Part shown: piece after piece, positions 45,100 to 54,417 of the stretch
How positions within the stretch are numbered: position 1 is the stretch's first letter
How the letters are laid out: each line of letters begins with the position of its first letter
From: Burkholderia sp. PAMC 26561
GTDB lineage: Bacteria > Pseudomonadota > Gammaproteobacteria > Burkholderiales > Burkholderiaceae
Length of the DNA: 64,000 nucleotides
Assembly (NCBI RefSeq): GCF_001557535.2
Contig: NZ_CP014306.1
Span: 1,488,001-1,552,000 of the forward strand
Direction: 5' to 3'
The notes under the pieces: generated by a model
What the model was told of the DNA's origin: nothing
What the model saw: only the letters and a program-made list of their open reading frames with translations
Databases searched by the model: none
Program-made: the position numbers and the translations under genes

Positions 45100-47691
45100 A
45101 TGCGCCGTGCCGAGGAGTCCCTGTTGAACCATTCCCCTGAAAACCTGAGCGATTTTGTATTGGTCGCGCCGTTCACCGGGCCGATGGTGCCACTCGCCGA
45201 AGTGCCCGATCCGGTCTTCGCCGACGGCATGTTCGGCGACGGCATCGGCATCGATCCGCTCGCGGGCGTGATGGTCTCGCCGTGCGACGGCGTCATCACG
45301 CACCTCGCGCGCACGCATCACGCGGTGACCTTGCGTACGGCGCAGGGCGCGGAAATCCTCGTGCATATCGGTATCGATACGGTTGAGCTCGGCGGCAAAG
45401 GTTTTACGCCGAAGGTCGAGCAGGGCGCGACCGTGCGCGCGGGCGACGTGCTGATCGAATTCGATGCGGACTTCGTTGCGCAACACGCGCCGAGTCTTGT
45501 TTCTGTGATCGCGGTGGCGAACAGCGACGCGTTCGAAGTGATCGATCGCGCCGGCCTTGGCATGTTGCGGGCGGGCGAAAGCCAGTTGCTGGTGTTGCGC
45601 AGCAAGGACGGCGTGAAGGCGGACGCGGCGCGCAGCCCGGCCAACGTCACGGAAGAAGCGCGCCGTAGCGTCACGCTCGGCCACGCGGGCGGCTTGCACG
45701 CGCGGCCGGCCGCACGCGCACGCGAGGCGGCGCGCGGGTTCGACGCAAAGGTCGAGGTGCGTTTCAACGGCCGCAAGGCACCCATAGAAAGCGTCGTCGG
45801 CCTGCTCGGACTGGGTGCGGGCGAAGGGGCGACCGTCGAGCTGCTTGGCGTGGGTTCGCAAGCAGCGGCGGCGGTGGAAGCGGTCGCCGCGGAATTGCTG
45901 CGTGAAGCACATGGCGAAGTGGAAGAAAAGCCGGCACGTACGCGTTCGCCGGCGCCTGTTGCGGTTGTTCGCGACGCGGGCACGCCGCTCGATCCGAATA
46001 CGCTGGCGGGTGTATGTGCGTCGGCGGGAATTGCTGTTGGCAAGCTCGTCCGCTGGGACGACAACGACGTCGCGCCGCCCGAACAGGCGACGGGGACCTC
46101 GGCGGCGGAAAGCCGGCTGCTCGACAAGGCGATTGCGGCCATCGACGCCGAGCTCGACGAAACCGTGCGCACCGCTTCGCAGCGCGGCGCGGTGGGCGAA
46201 GCGGGCATTTTCGCGGTGCATCGCGTGTTGCTCGAAGACCCGACATTGCTCGATGCCGCACGCGACCTGATCAGCCTCGGCAAGAGCGCCGGGTTCGCAT
46301 GGCGCGAGGCGATTCGCGCGCAGATCGTGCTGTTGTCCAACGTTGAAGACGCGTTGCTCGCGGAGCGCGCCGCGGATCTTCGCGATATCGAAAAGCGTGT
46401 GCTGCGAGCGCTCGGATACACGAACACGGCCGCGCGTCAGTTGCCCGACGAAGCCGTCCTCGCCGCCGACGAATTCACGCCTTCCGATCTGTCTTCGCTC
46501 GACCGCACGCGCGTGACGGCGCTGGTCATGGCGCGTGGCGGCGCGACGTCGCACGCGGCGATCATCGCGCGCCAGATCGGCATTCCGGCGCTGGTTGCCG
46601 TGGGCGATGCACTGCACGCGATTCCAGACGGCACGCAAGTCGTGGTCGACGCATCGGCGGGCCGTCTGGAATACGCACCGACCGCACTCGATGTGGAACG
46701 CGCGCGCCTCGAGCGCCAGCGTCTCGCGGGTGTGCGCGAGGTGAACCGCAAGACGTCGCAGGCCGCGGCCGCGACCAGCGACGGCCGAACCATCGAAGTT
46801 GCAGCGAACATCGCAACACTCGACGACGCAAAGACAGCCGTGGAAAACGGCGCGGATGCCGTCGGCCTGTTGCGTACCGAGTTGTTGTTCATCCATCGCC
46901 AGTCGGCGCCGACCGCGGCTGAACACGCAGAAAGTTATCAATCGATAGTCGGCGCGCTGAGCGGACGCACGGCCATCATCCGCACGCTCGATGTGGGCGC
47001 GGACAAGGAAGTCGATTACCTCACGCTGCCGCCCGAAACCAACCCGGCACTTGGCCTTCGCGGCATTCGCCTCGCGCAGGTGCGCCCGGATCTGCTCGAC
47101 GACCAGTTGCGTGGTCTGCTCGCGGTGAAGCCGTTCGGCACGGTGCGCATCCTGTTGCCCATGGTGACCGACTCGGGCGAACTCGTGCGGCTGAGAAAGC
47201 GTATCGATGAACTCGCGGCCGAGATCGGCCGGACCGATCCCATCCAGGTCGGCGTGATGATCGAAGTGCCGTCGGCGGCGTTGCTCGCCGACCAGCTCGC
47301 TCAGCACGCGGATTTCCTGTCCATCGGTACGAACGACCTCACGCAATACACGCTCGCCATGGACCGTTGCCAGGCGGATCTCGCTGCTCAAGCCGACGGT
47401 TTGCATCCCGCTGTCTTGCGCCTCATCAAGGCGGCAACCGATGGCGCGGCGAAGCACGGCAAATGGGTCGGCGTGTGCGGCGCGCTGGGCGGCGATCCGG
47501 TTGCGGTGCCCTTGCTCGTGGGCTTGGGCGTGACGGAATTATCGGTGGACCCGGTTTCGGTTCCCGGCATCAAGGCGCTCGTGCGCAAACTCGATTACCC
47601 ACTGTGCCGTCAGCGCGCGCTCGATGCATTGGCGCTCGAATCGGCACAGGCAGTAAGAGCAGCAAGCCGCGAAATCTGGCCGCTGGACTAA
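45100..47691 (+). CDS. multidomain PTS protein EIIA(Glc)-HPr-EI
   Basis: The 863-residue protein is a complete phosphorelay in one chain: a glucose-type EIIA (about residues 12-145, active His in EILVHIGIDTVEL), an HPr (about 185-275, active His in HAGGLHARPAAR) and Enzyme I (about 300-863, active His in GGATSHAAIIARQIG, with GLLRTELLFIHR, DVGADKEVDYL, NPALGLRGIRLAQ and VCGALGGD). It feeds phosphate to NagE, whose own EIIA is missing, so the system does not need the separate ptsH-ptsI set. It starts 14 bp after the SIS gene. ATG 45100 is reported; TTG 45124, 6 nt after GAGGAG, is an equally good start. Confidence 0.94.
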   Translation: MRRAEESLLNHSPENLSDFVLVAPFTGPMVPLAEVPDPVFADGMFGDGIGIDPLAGVMVSPCDGVITHLARTHHAVTLRTAQGAEILVHIGIDTVELGGKGFTPKVEQGATVRAGDVLIEFDADFVAQHAPSLVSVIAVANSDAFEVIDRAGLGMLRAGESQLLVLRSKDGVKADAARSPANVTEEARRSVTLGHAGGLHARPAARAREAARGFDAKVEVRFNGRKAPIESVVGLLGLGAGEGATVELLGVGSQAAAAVEAVAAELLREAHGEVEEKPARTRSPAPVAVVRDAGTPLDPNTLAGVCASAGIAVGKLVRWDDNDVAPPEQATGTSAAESRLLDKAIAAIDAELDETVRTASQRGAVGEAGIFAVHRVLLEDPTLLDAARDLISLGKSAGFAWREAIRAQIVLLSNVEDALLAERAADLRDIEKRVLRALGYTNTAARQLPDEAVLAADEFTPSDLSSLDRTRVTALVMARGGATSHAAIIARQIGIPALVAVGDALHAIPDGTQVVVDASAGRLEYAPTALDVERARLERQRLAGVREVNRKTSQAAAATSDGRTIEVAANIATLDDAKTAVENGADAVGLLRTELLFIHRQSAPTAAEHAESYQSIVGALSGRTAIIRTLDVGADKEVDYLTLPPETNPALGLRGIRLAQVRPDLLDDQLRGLLAVKPFGTVRILLPMVTDSGELVRLRKRIDELAAEIGRTDPIQVGVMIEVPSAALLADQLAQHADFLSIGTNDLTQYTLAMDRCQADLAAQADGLHPAVLRLIKAATDGAAKHGKWVGVCGALGGDPVAVPLLVGLGVTELSVDPVSVPGIKALVRKLDYPLCRQRALDALALESAQAVRAASREIWPLD

Positions 47692-47796
47692 CACGTCCTT
47701 CCGGCTGCCAGGCTTCGCGTTCACTAGTAAAAAGAATCGATCGACAACACGTTTCACCTCACGATCAACGACAAGACACTTTCTTTGGAGAATTCG

Positions 47797-49572
47797 ATGG
47801 ACGCTAACCTGTTTGCAAAAATGCAGCGTCTCGGCCGCGCGCTGATGCTGCCGATTGCCGTGCTACCGGTGGCCGGGCTGCTATTACGCCTCGGCCAGCC
47901 GGATGTCTTCAACATCAAGATGATCGCCGATGCAGGCGATGCAATCTTCACAAACCTGCCACTCTTGTTCGCCATCGGCGTGGCAGTGGGTTTTGCGAAA
48001 GACAACAACGGTACCGCCGGCCTGGCTGGCGCGATCGGTTACCTGATCGAAATCGCGGTGATGAAAGACATCAACGACAAGCTCAACATGGGCGTGCTGT
48101 CGGGGATCGTCGCAGGTTGCGTGGCCGGGTTTCTCTACAACAAGTACAAAGACATCAAGCTGCCTGAGTACCTCGCGTTCTTCGGAGGGAAACGCTTCGT
48201 GCCGATTGTCACGGGAGTCGTCTGTCTGGTGCTCGGTATTGTCTTTGGCTATATCTGGACGCCGATTCAGGCAGCCATCGATGCAGCCGGCGGCTGGCTG
48301 ACGGGCGCCGGCGCTCTCGGCGTGTTCGTGTTCGGCGTGCTGAACCGGATCCTGCTGGTCACGGGCCTGCACCACATCCTGAATTCGCTTGCATGGTTCG
48401 TGTTCGGTTCGTACACGCCACCGGGCGGCGGCGCAGCAGTGACGGGCGATCTGCACCGCTTCTTTGCTGGCGATAAAACCGCTGGCGGTTTCATGACGGG
48501 CTTCTTCCCGATCATGATGTTCGGCTTGCCGGCAGCGTGTCTTGCCATGTTCCACGAAGCACCGAAGGAACGTCGTGCAGTGGTGGGCGGCCTCTTGTTC
48601 TCGATGGCCTTGACCGCGTTCCTGACGGGCGTGACCGAGCCGATCGAGTACAGCTTCATGTTCCTCGCTCCCGCGCTCTACGCCATCCATGCTGTGCTCA
48701 CGGGGCTGTCGCTCGCGATCTGCTCGGCGCTGGGCATTCACCTGGGCTTCACGTTCTCGGCTGGTGCGATCGACTATGTGCTGAACTACGGTCTGTCGCA
48801 GCGCGGCTGGCTGGCGATTCCTATCGGCCTGGTCTACGGTCTGGTCTATTACGGGCTGTTCCGCTTCTTCATCCGCAAGTTCAACATGGCAACCCCGGGT
48901 CGCGAGCCCGCAACGACGGACGCCGAAGTCGAATCGTTCGACAACACGGGCTTTGTCTCGCCGACGGCCGGCGCAACGGTGCCGCGCGCCGTGCGTTACA
49001 TCGCGGCCTTGGGCGGTGCATCTAACCTGACGCTCGTCGATGCCTGCACGACCCGTCTGCGTTTGTCCGTGGTGGATTCAGAGAAGGTCTCGGAGCCGCA
49101 ACTGAAGGCAATCGGTGCACGCGGCGTGTTGAAGCGCGGCGCGACGAGCGTACAGGTCATCATCGGGCCGGAAGCCGATCTCATCTCCGATGAAATCCGT
49201 ACCCAACTCGAGCGCTCGTCGACTCGCGGTGCGACGCCGGCTTCGTCCACGCCCGCTGCCAGTGAAGCCGCGCCATTGGCTTCGGTTTCTGCCGCCGAGC
49301 AAGGTCCGCTCGATCCGGATCCGGTGCGCTGGCTTGCCGTATTCGGCGGCGCAACGAACGTGGCTTCGCTCGACGCCGTGGCTACCACGCGTCTGCGCGT
49401 GGTCGTGCGCGATCCGTCGTCGGTTGATCGTCAGCGCTTGTCGACGCTCGATGTAGCGTGGGTTTCCGCCGATACCTTCCACATTGTCGTGGGTAACTCG
49501 GCGCCGCGTTATGCCGCCACGATGGCCAAGCGTTTGTCGCCAGGTAACGGAGCTTCTCCGCTGCCGGCGTAA
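47797..49572 (+). CDS. nagE: PTS N-acetylglucosamine permease EIIC-EIIB, with a second EIIB-like domain
   Basis: NagE imports and phosphorylates GlcNAc. The 591-residue protein has the EIIC membrane domain (about residues 1-375; MLPIAVLPVAGLLLRLGQ, GLHHILNSLAWFVFG, TEPIEYSFMFLAP), a first EIIB with the phosphorylated cysteine (C417) in VDACTTRLRL, a Ser/Ala linker and a second EIIB-like domain (about 510-585) where the same place reads LDAVATTRLRV with no cysteine. EIIA is supplied by the adjacent fusion protein. GGAG lies 6 nt before ATG 47797. A GC hairpin (49588-49618) with a TTCG loop follows the stop. Confidence 0.94.
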   Translation: MDANLFAKMQRLGRALMLPIAVLPVAGLLLRLGQPDVFNIKMIADAGDAIFTNLPLLFAIGVAVGFAKDNNGTAGLAGAIGYLIEIAVMKDINDKLNMGVLSGIVAGCVAGFLYNKYKDIKLPEYLAFFGGKRFVPIVTGVVCLVLGIVFGYIWTPIQAAIDAAGGWLTGAGALGVFVFGVLNRILLVTGLHHILNSLAWFVFGSYTPPGGGAAVTGDLHRFFAGDKTAGGFMTGFFPIMMFGLPAACLAMFHEAPKERRAVVGGLLFSMALTAFLTGVTEPIEYSFMFLAPALYAIHAVLTGLSLAICSALGIHLGFTFSAGAIDYVLNYGLSQRGWLAIPIGLVYGLVYYGLFRFFIRKFNMATPGREPATTDAEVESFDNTGFVSPTAGATVPRAVRYIAALGGASNLTLVDACTTRLRLSVVDSEKVSEPQLKAIGARGVLKRGATSVQVIIGPEADLISDEIRTQLERSSTRGATPASSTPAASEAAPLASVSAAEQGPLDPDPVRWLAVFGGATNVASLDAVATTRLRVVVRDPSSVDRQRLSTLDVAWVSADTFHIVVGNSAPRYAATMAKRLSPGNGASPLPA

Positions 49573-49587
49573 GCGGGCAGTGAAGCA

Positions 49588-49618
49588 CCGCGGCTGAGCC
49601 TTCGGGTCTCGGCCGCGG
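49588..49618 (+). terminator. hairpin after nagE
   Basis: A long GC stem with one mismatch and one bulge (49588-49600 with 49605-49618) closes a TTCG tetraloop 15 bp after the nagE stop. No T-run follows, so it may act as an mRNA end rather than a strict terminator. Confidence 0.6.
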
Positions 49619-49790
49619 AAGCTCTGTTTAGGTTCACCAAGTTTCAAATTCCAAGGCTGCATTTAAATCCCGGCATGGCGAAAGTCATGAGCCGGGTTTA
49701 TTATTTGCCGGCAGAAAAGTCACTAGATCTAATTAACTCGCCACTTTTGTCAGCGAGCCCATTCGTCGTTCATTTCCCTGTTGTGTGGAA

Positions 49791-49800
49791 TGCGAAATCA
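49791..49800 (-). promoter_or_regulatory. nag-like box 1 before the DUF1996 gene
   Basis: TGATTTCGCA on the minus strand; the surrounding 12-mer at 49789-49800 is identical to that at 42486-42497 in the nag promoter. Confidence 0.5.
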
Positions 49801-49816
49801 CGTCAGCGAATAACGT

Positions 49817-49829
49817 TGATTTCGTAAAT
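49817..49829 (+). promoter_or_regulatory. nag-like box 2 before the DUF1996 gene
   Basis: TGATTTCGTAAAT is identical to 42566-42578. It starts 33 bp before a -10-like TAAAAT (49850-49855), against 34 bp in the nag promoter. A weak -35 (TAAAGT, 49829-49834) is 15 bp from the -10. The gap 49620-49909 is markedly AT-rich and holds no other gene. Confidence 0.6.
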
Positions 49830-49909
49830 AAAGTAGTTGTGCTGATTAATAAAATAACGCGCAGAAACAGTTCGAGTCAGTGTTTCTCTATCTATTTCAG
49901 GAGTCGTTC

Positions 49910-51271
49910 ATGAAAATAAAATCAGTCATCTGGATCATCCTCATGCTGGCCGCTGGTGCAGTCAATGCCCGTGGATTCGATGTCCAATGCAATTACTCTC
50001 ATACGTTGCCGGATGATGCGATCGTTTATCCCGGGAAACCGGGCGAAGCCATGGTTCATGAATTCTTCGGAAATCCAAATACGAACGCATACACCACCTA
50101 CGATTCGTTGAACAATAACAAAGTCACGACCTGCAACTCGACGGCAGATATCTCCGCGTACTGGGCGCCGCAATTGAAGCGAAAGTCGGGCATTGTCTTC
50201 CCAACGTATCAGAAAACCTATTACCTTAATGATCAGCCAGTGGTGCCTGTTCAGCCAATTCCGCCAGGACTCGAGATGCTGGCGGGAGATCACATGGGCA
50301 CAGGGCCGAACTCGCACGTGTCATTCCTGTGCTCGGGCGGCCAGTACACAACGTCGATGCCGACGAGTTGCCCGCCTAAAACTCCGGGTGCATCTACCCA
50401 ACTCAATATCTCAGTGCATTTTCCGGATTGCTGGGATGGAAAGACGCTGAAGCCGATTCTGGGAACTGACAGGACGACGCGAATGAGCAACCTCATGAAA
50501 GCTGCGAAAGGTGACCTCAACGTAGCGTATCGAAACACCGACGGCACGTGTCCAAGTGCGTATCCGGTGAAAATCCCCGAACTGCAATACAACCTCGCGT
50601 ACAACCTCGGAACTGATCCGGATTTATCCAGCGCTCAGCTTTCGCTCGACCCGGTGTTCGAGAACGGGCAATGGGTGCCGCAATGGGGAAGCATGTACAC
50701 CGCTCACGGCGATTTCATCAGTGCATGGCACACGCAGACCATGCAATATCTGACGGATATGTGCATGAATAAAGACGTCATCTCCGGCGGGTGCGACACC
50801 AGCATTCCTGTCTATTATTCTGCCGTTACCGCGAACGTCCAGCTCGATAGCGACGGCACCGCTCACCCTGCGGACACGACGTTAACTGCGGCCCCCGGGA
50901 ACATTGTTTTGATGAAGTTTCCAATACCCAAGGATCTCAACGATTTTCCTTATGCAGCATCCACTATTCAGACCTTCGGCGGTAACGTGACCGATTCCAG
51001 CGCGGTCATGCTCAGTCTCTACTCTGCATCAACGAACTGGGACGACTCGGCCAACTTGCCTGCGGCATCGGCATGCAGCATGAACGGTATTGGCGGTATC
51101 TACCTCGATAGCGCTCGGCAGGTCAGGCAAAACGACATCAGCTCGTACATTGCGGACCAGAAAGCGGCCGGGGCGACGGAGGGAGCCCTCTGCATTCGTA
51201 ACACAACAGGAAGAACAGTCACTTTCTCGTCGCGCACAGGATCATGGACGCCTGGGCTTTTCTTAAAGTGA
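49910..51271 (+). CDS. secreted DUF1996-domain protein
   Basis: The 453-residue protein starts with a signal peptide (IKSVIWIILMLAAGAVNA) and is then a DUF1996 domain: CNYSHTLPDDAIVYPGKPG, MVHEFFGNPNTNAYTTYDSL, AYWAPQL, GTGPNSHVSFLC, VHFPDCWDGKTL, CPSAYPVKIPELQYNLAY and AHGDFISAW. About 130 further residues follow. Several cysteines suggest disulfides. The family is best known from fungi and actinobacteria and has no established function. Codon use and flanks are AT-richer than the neighbours, a sign of transfer. GGAG lies 6 nt before the start. The promoter shares two boxes with the nag operon, and the gene ends at its own terminator. Confidence 0.85.
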   Translation: MKIKSVIWIILMLAAGAVNARGFDVQCNYSHTLPDDAIVYPGKPGEAMVHEFFGNPNTNAYTTYDSLNNNKVTTCNSTADISAYWAPQLKRKSGIVFPTYQKTYYLNDQPVVPVQPIPPGLEMLAGDHMGTGPNSHVSFLCSGGQYTTSMPTSCPPKTPGASTQLNISVHFPDCWDGKTLKPILGTDRTTRMSNLMKAAKGDLNVAYRNTDGTCPSAYPVKIPELQYNLAYNLGTDPDLSSAQLSLDPVFENGQWVPQWGSMYTAHGDFISAWHTQTMQYLTDMCMNKDVISGGCDTSIPVYYSAVTANVQLDSDGTAHPADTTLTAAPGNIVLMKFPIPKDLNDFPYAASTIQTFGGNVTDSSAVMLSLYSASTNWDDSANLPAASACSMNGIGGIYLDSARQVRQNDISSYIADQKAAGATEGALCIRNTTGRTVTFSSRTGSWTPGLFLK

Positions 51272-51309
51272 AGGAGGCGGTGCCTTGAGCCTGATTATCC
51301 CAAATAATT

Positions 51310-51347
51310 AACACTCCCTTTTGTCGCGATGATAAGGGAGTGTTTTC
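51310..51347 (+). terminator. terminator after the DUF1996 gene
   Basis: A perfect 11-bp stem (51310-51320 with 51334-51344) with a 13-nt loop is followed by TTTTC, 39 bp after the stop codon. The following ~165 bp up to cyoA are AT-rich; no clear promoter was found. Confidence 0.85.
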
Positions 51348-51516
51348 AATGCGAATGAAGAATAATAAACGCGACAATAAGACGCACCAAAGAAAACACA
51401 AAAGATTTTTAGAAAAAGTTGGATTAAGCCGGGCCTTGAAATCGCGCTACCCTTCTCCCGAGACTAGTTGAAAGTCTAAAACGTAATATCTCAAAAACGT
51501 TGAAATCGGGCAAGGT

Positions 51517-52410
51517 ATGAAACAAAAATCCGGGTCGGGGTTTTGCAAGCGGTTAGCAATTTTCCCTGCTCTTCTTCTGTCAGGTTGCGGCGGCCAGATG
51601 GATCTTCTCGATCCAAAAGGCAGCATCGGACTGGCTGAGAAGAATCTTATTCTGACGTCCACGTACGCCATGCTGATCGTGGTCGTACCGGTTATTTTCC
51701 TGACGCTGCTGTTTGCATGGAAGTATCGGGCGTCGAATACTTCCGCTGAATATTTACCGAAATGGGCGCATTCGACCAAGATCGAGATTGTGATCTGGCT
51801 GGTGCCTGCACTGATCATTCTCTATCTCGGTATTCTGACTTACAAGAGTACACATGCACTGGATCCTTATAAGCCGCTGGAATCAGGGGTAAAGCCAATC
51901 AATGTCGAAGTTGTTGCGCTCGACTGGAAGTGGCTTTTCATCTATCCGGATCTTGGCATTGCCACAGTTAATCAAATTCAATTTCCAGTCGGTACCCCGG
52001 TGAGCTTCAAGATCACGTCGGATTCGGTGATGAACTCGTTTTTCATCCCGCAATTGGGCGGTCAGATCTATGCAATGGCGGGCATGCAGACCAAGTTGCA
52101 TCTGATCGCGGACCATGCCGGCGACTATGCCGGTTTGTCTGCGAATTTCAGCGGACATGGATTTTCGGATATGAAGTTTCGCGCCATCGCGACCACGCCC
52201 GAAGAGTTCGCAGCCTGGGTCAAAAAGGTGAAGGCATCGCCGAGCCAGCTTGATGGCGTGAACTATGCCGCTGTTGCCGCGCCGACCGAAAAGCAACCGG
52301 TCCAGTACTTCTCGAAGGTCGACGCGAATCTGTTCCAGACCATCGTCGCGAAATACAACAACGGGCATGCTCGCAACATACCCGACCCCATCTGCCGTAC
52401 GAAGGGATAA
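51517..52410 (+). CDS. cyoA: cytochrome o ubiquinol oxidase subunit II
   Basis: CyoA is the subunit II homologue of the bo3 quinol oxidase; unlike CoxB it has no CuA site, and here the copper ligands are indeed missing. The 297-residue lipoprotein has the lipobox LLSGC, two membrane helices (MLIVVVPVIFLTLLFAW and IEIVIWLVPALIILYLGILTY) and the periplasmic domain with VVALDWKWLFIYPD, NSFFIPQLGGQIYAMAGM and GLSANFSGHGFSDMKF. It opens the cyoABCD operon. Confidence 0.96.
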   Translation: MKQKSGSGFCKRLAIFPALLLSGCGGQMDLLDPKGSIGLAEKNLILTSTYAMLIVVVPVIFLTLLFAWKYRASNTSAEYLPKWAHSTKIEIVIWLVPALIILYLGILTYKSTHALDPYKPLESGVKPINVEVVALDWKWLFIYPDLGIATVNQIQFPVGTPVSFKITSDSVMNSFFIPQLGGQIYAMAGMQTKLHLIADHAGDYAGLSANFSGHGFSDMKFRAIATTPEEFAAWVKKVKASPSQLDGVNYAAVAAPTEKQPVQYFSKVDANLFQTIVAKYNNGHARNIPDPICRTKG

Positions 52411-52413
52411 GTC

Positions 52414-54417
52414 ATGTTTGGAAATTTGCTGGGAAAACTAACGCTGGCGGACATACCGTTCGACCAGCCCATCATCATGGGTGCGGCAGCGTTCATGGCG
52501 CTCATCGTGGTGGCCGTGGTCGTCGGGCTGACGTGGTCCGGAAAGTGGGGCTATTTGTGGCGTGAATGGCTTACGTCGGTCGATCACAAGAAGATTGGCG
52601 TGATGTACATCGTGGTAGCGGTACTGATGCTGCTGCGTGGTTTTGTCGACGCGCTCATGATGCGCACGCAACTCGCACTCGCTTATAACGGGCCGGGCTT
52701 CCTGCCGCCCGAGCATTACAACCAGGTCTTCACGGCGCACGGCGTCATCATGATTTTCTTCATGGCGATGGCCTTCATGATCGGCTTGATGAACATTGTC
52801 GTGCCGTTGCAAATCGGCGCACGCGATGTCGCGTTTCCGTTCATCAACTCGCTCAGTTTCTGGATGACGGCGGTTGCAGCGATCCTGATCAACGTTTCCC
52901 TGGTGATCGGTGACTTCGCGCAAACGGGCTGGCTTGCCTATCCGCCGCTGTCCGAGCTGCAGTTCAGTCCGGGTGTGGGTGTCGACTACTACTTATGGAG
53001 TTTGCAACTTTCCGGAATAGGAACGTTACTCACCGGCGTCAACTTCTTCGTCACGATCATCAAGATGCGCGCGCCCGGCATGACGTACATGAAGATGCCC
53101 GTATTCACGTGGACGTCGCTGTGCTCGAACGTGCTGATTCTCGCCACGTTCCCGATCCTGACCGCAACGCTCGCATTGCTCGCGCTCGACCGTTATCTCG
53201 GCATGCACTTCTTCACGAACGATGCCGGCGGCAATGCCATGCTTTATCTGAACCTGATCTGGGCTTGGGGGCATCCGGAGGTGTACATCCTGGTATTGCC
53301 GGCGTTCGGCATCTATTCGGAAGTCGTCGCCACGTTCGCCAAGAAGCCGCTGTTTGGCTACAAGACAATGGTCTACGCCACGTGCTCGATCATGGTGCTG
53401 TCGTTGCTGGTCTGGTTGCATCACTTCTTCACCATGGGTTCCGGCGCGAACGTGAATGCGTTCTTCGGGATCATGACCATGATCATCGCCATTCCGACCG
53501 GCGTGAAGATCTTCAACTGGCTGTTCACCATCTATAAGGGCCGCCTGGAGTTGTCGTCGCCTGTGTTGTGGACGATCGGCTTCATGATCACGTTCACCAT
53601 CGGCGGCATGACGGGCGTGCTGCTGGCCGTGCCCGGCGCGGACTTCGTGCTGCACAACAGCCTGTTCCTGATCGCTCACTTCCATAACGCAATCATCGGC
53701 GGCGTGGTGTTTGGTTATTTCGCCGGCTTCACGTACTGGTTCCCGAAGGCGTTCGGTTTCAAGCTGAACGAAACGCTTGGCAAGTGCGCGTTCTGGTGCT
53801 GGCTCATCGGTTTCTGGACCGCATTCATGCCGCTGTACGTACTGGGCTTCATGGGCGCAACCCGCCGTATGAACCACTACGACACACCGGGCTGGCAACC
53901 GTACATGATCGTCGCGCTGATCGGCGCGCTGATCATCTTGCTCGGCGTGGTGCTTCAGATTACTCAAGTCGTGGTCAGCGTAGTGAAGCGCAATTCGCCG
54001 GCATACAAGGACGTCACGGGCGATCCGTGGAACGGCCGCACGCTCGAATGGGCGACCAGCTCGCCACCGCCGGTTTATAACTTCGCGGTCCTGCCCGTGG
54101 TGCATGAACTCGACGCCTTCGCTCACATGAAAGAACGCGGCCGCACGCGTCACGCACGCGAGGCCTATCGCGATATCCACATGCCCCGCAATACGAGCGC
54201 CGGCCTGATCGTCGCGTTGTTCAGTCTGGCGATCGGTTTTGCGCTGGTCTGGCACATCTGGTGGCTTGCTATTGCCGGATTGCTGGGCGTGATCGTCACG
54301 CTGATCATTCGCAGCAACGACACCGACATCGACTACACCATTCCCGCCGCGACCGTTGCCGGAATGGATGGCTCGCCGGCGCAAACGCGCGCGCGCGATC
54401 TGCAGGAGGCACTGTAA
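52414..54417 (+). CDS. cyoB: cytochrome o ubiquinol oxidase subunit I
   Basis: CyoB contains heme b, heme o3 and CuB and reduces oxygen with electrons from ubiquinol. The 667-residue protein has about fifteen predicted helices, the quinol-oxidase N-terminal extension, the catalytic stretch [37 protein letters not shown] and the heme ligand region [17 protein letters not shown]. It ends in the longer C-terminal part typical of CyoB rather than CtaD. Only 3 bp separate it from cyoA, and it overlaps cyoC by one base. Confidence 0.98.
   Translation: MFGNLLGKLTLADIPFDQPIIMGAAAFMALIVVAVVVGLTWSGKWGYLWREWLTSVDHKKIGVMYIVVAVLMLLRGFVDALMMRTQLALAYNGPGFLPPEHYNQVFTAHGVIMIFFMAMAFMIGLMNIVVPLQIGARDVAFPFINSLSFWMTAVAAILINVSLVIGDFAQTGWLAYPPLSELQFSPGVGVDYYLWSLQLSGIGTLLTGVNFFVTIIKMRAPGMTYMKMPVFTWTSLCSNVLILATFPILTATLALLALDRYLGMHFFTNDAGGNAMLYLNLIWAWGHPEVYILVLPAFGIYSEVVATFAKKPLFGYKTMVYATCSIMVLSLLVWLHHFFTMGSGANVNAFFGIMTMIIAIPTGVKIFNWLFTIYKGRLELSSPVLWTIGFMITFTIGGMTGVLLAVPGADFVLHNSLFLIAHFHNAIIGGVVFGYFAGFTYWFPKAFGFKLNETLGKCAFWCWLIGFWTAFMPLYVLGFMGATRRMNHYDTPGWQPYMIVALIGALIILLGVVLQITQVVVSVVKRNSPAYKDVTGDPWNGRTLEWATSSPPPVYNFAVLPVVHELDAFAHMKERGRTRHAREAYRDIHMPRNTSAGLIVALFSLAIGFALVWHIWWLAIAGLLGVIVTLIIRSNDTDIDYTIPAATVAGMDGSPAQTRARDLQEAL

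Noticed and set aside
45082..47457. Very long open frame (791 codons) on the minus strand opposite the EIIA-HPr-EI gene
   Set aside because: Antisense shadow of a high-GC gene with unmistakable PTS motifs on the plus strand; composition is not protein-like.
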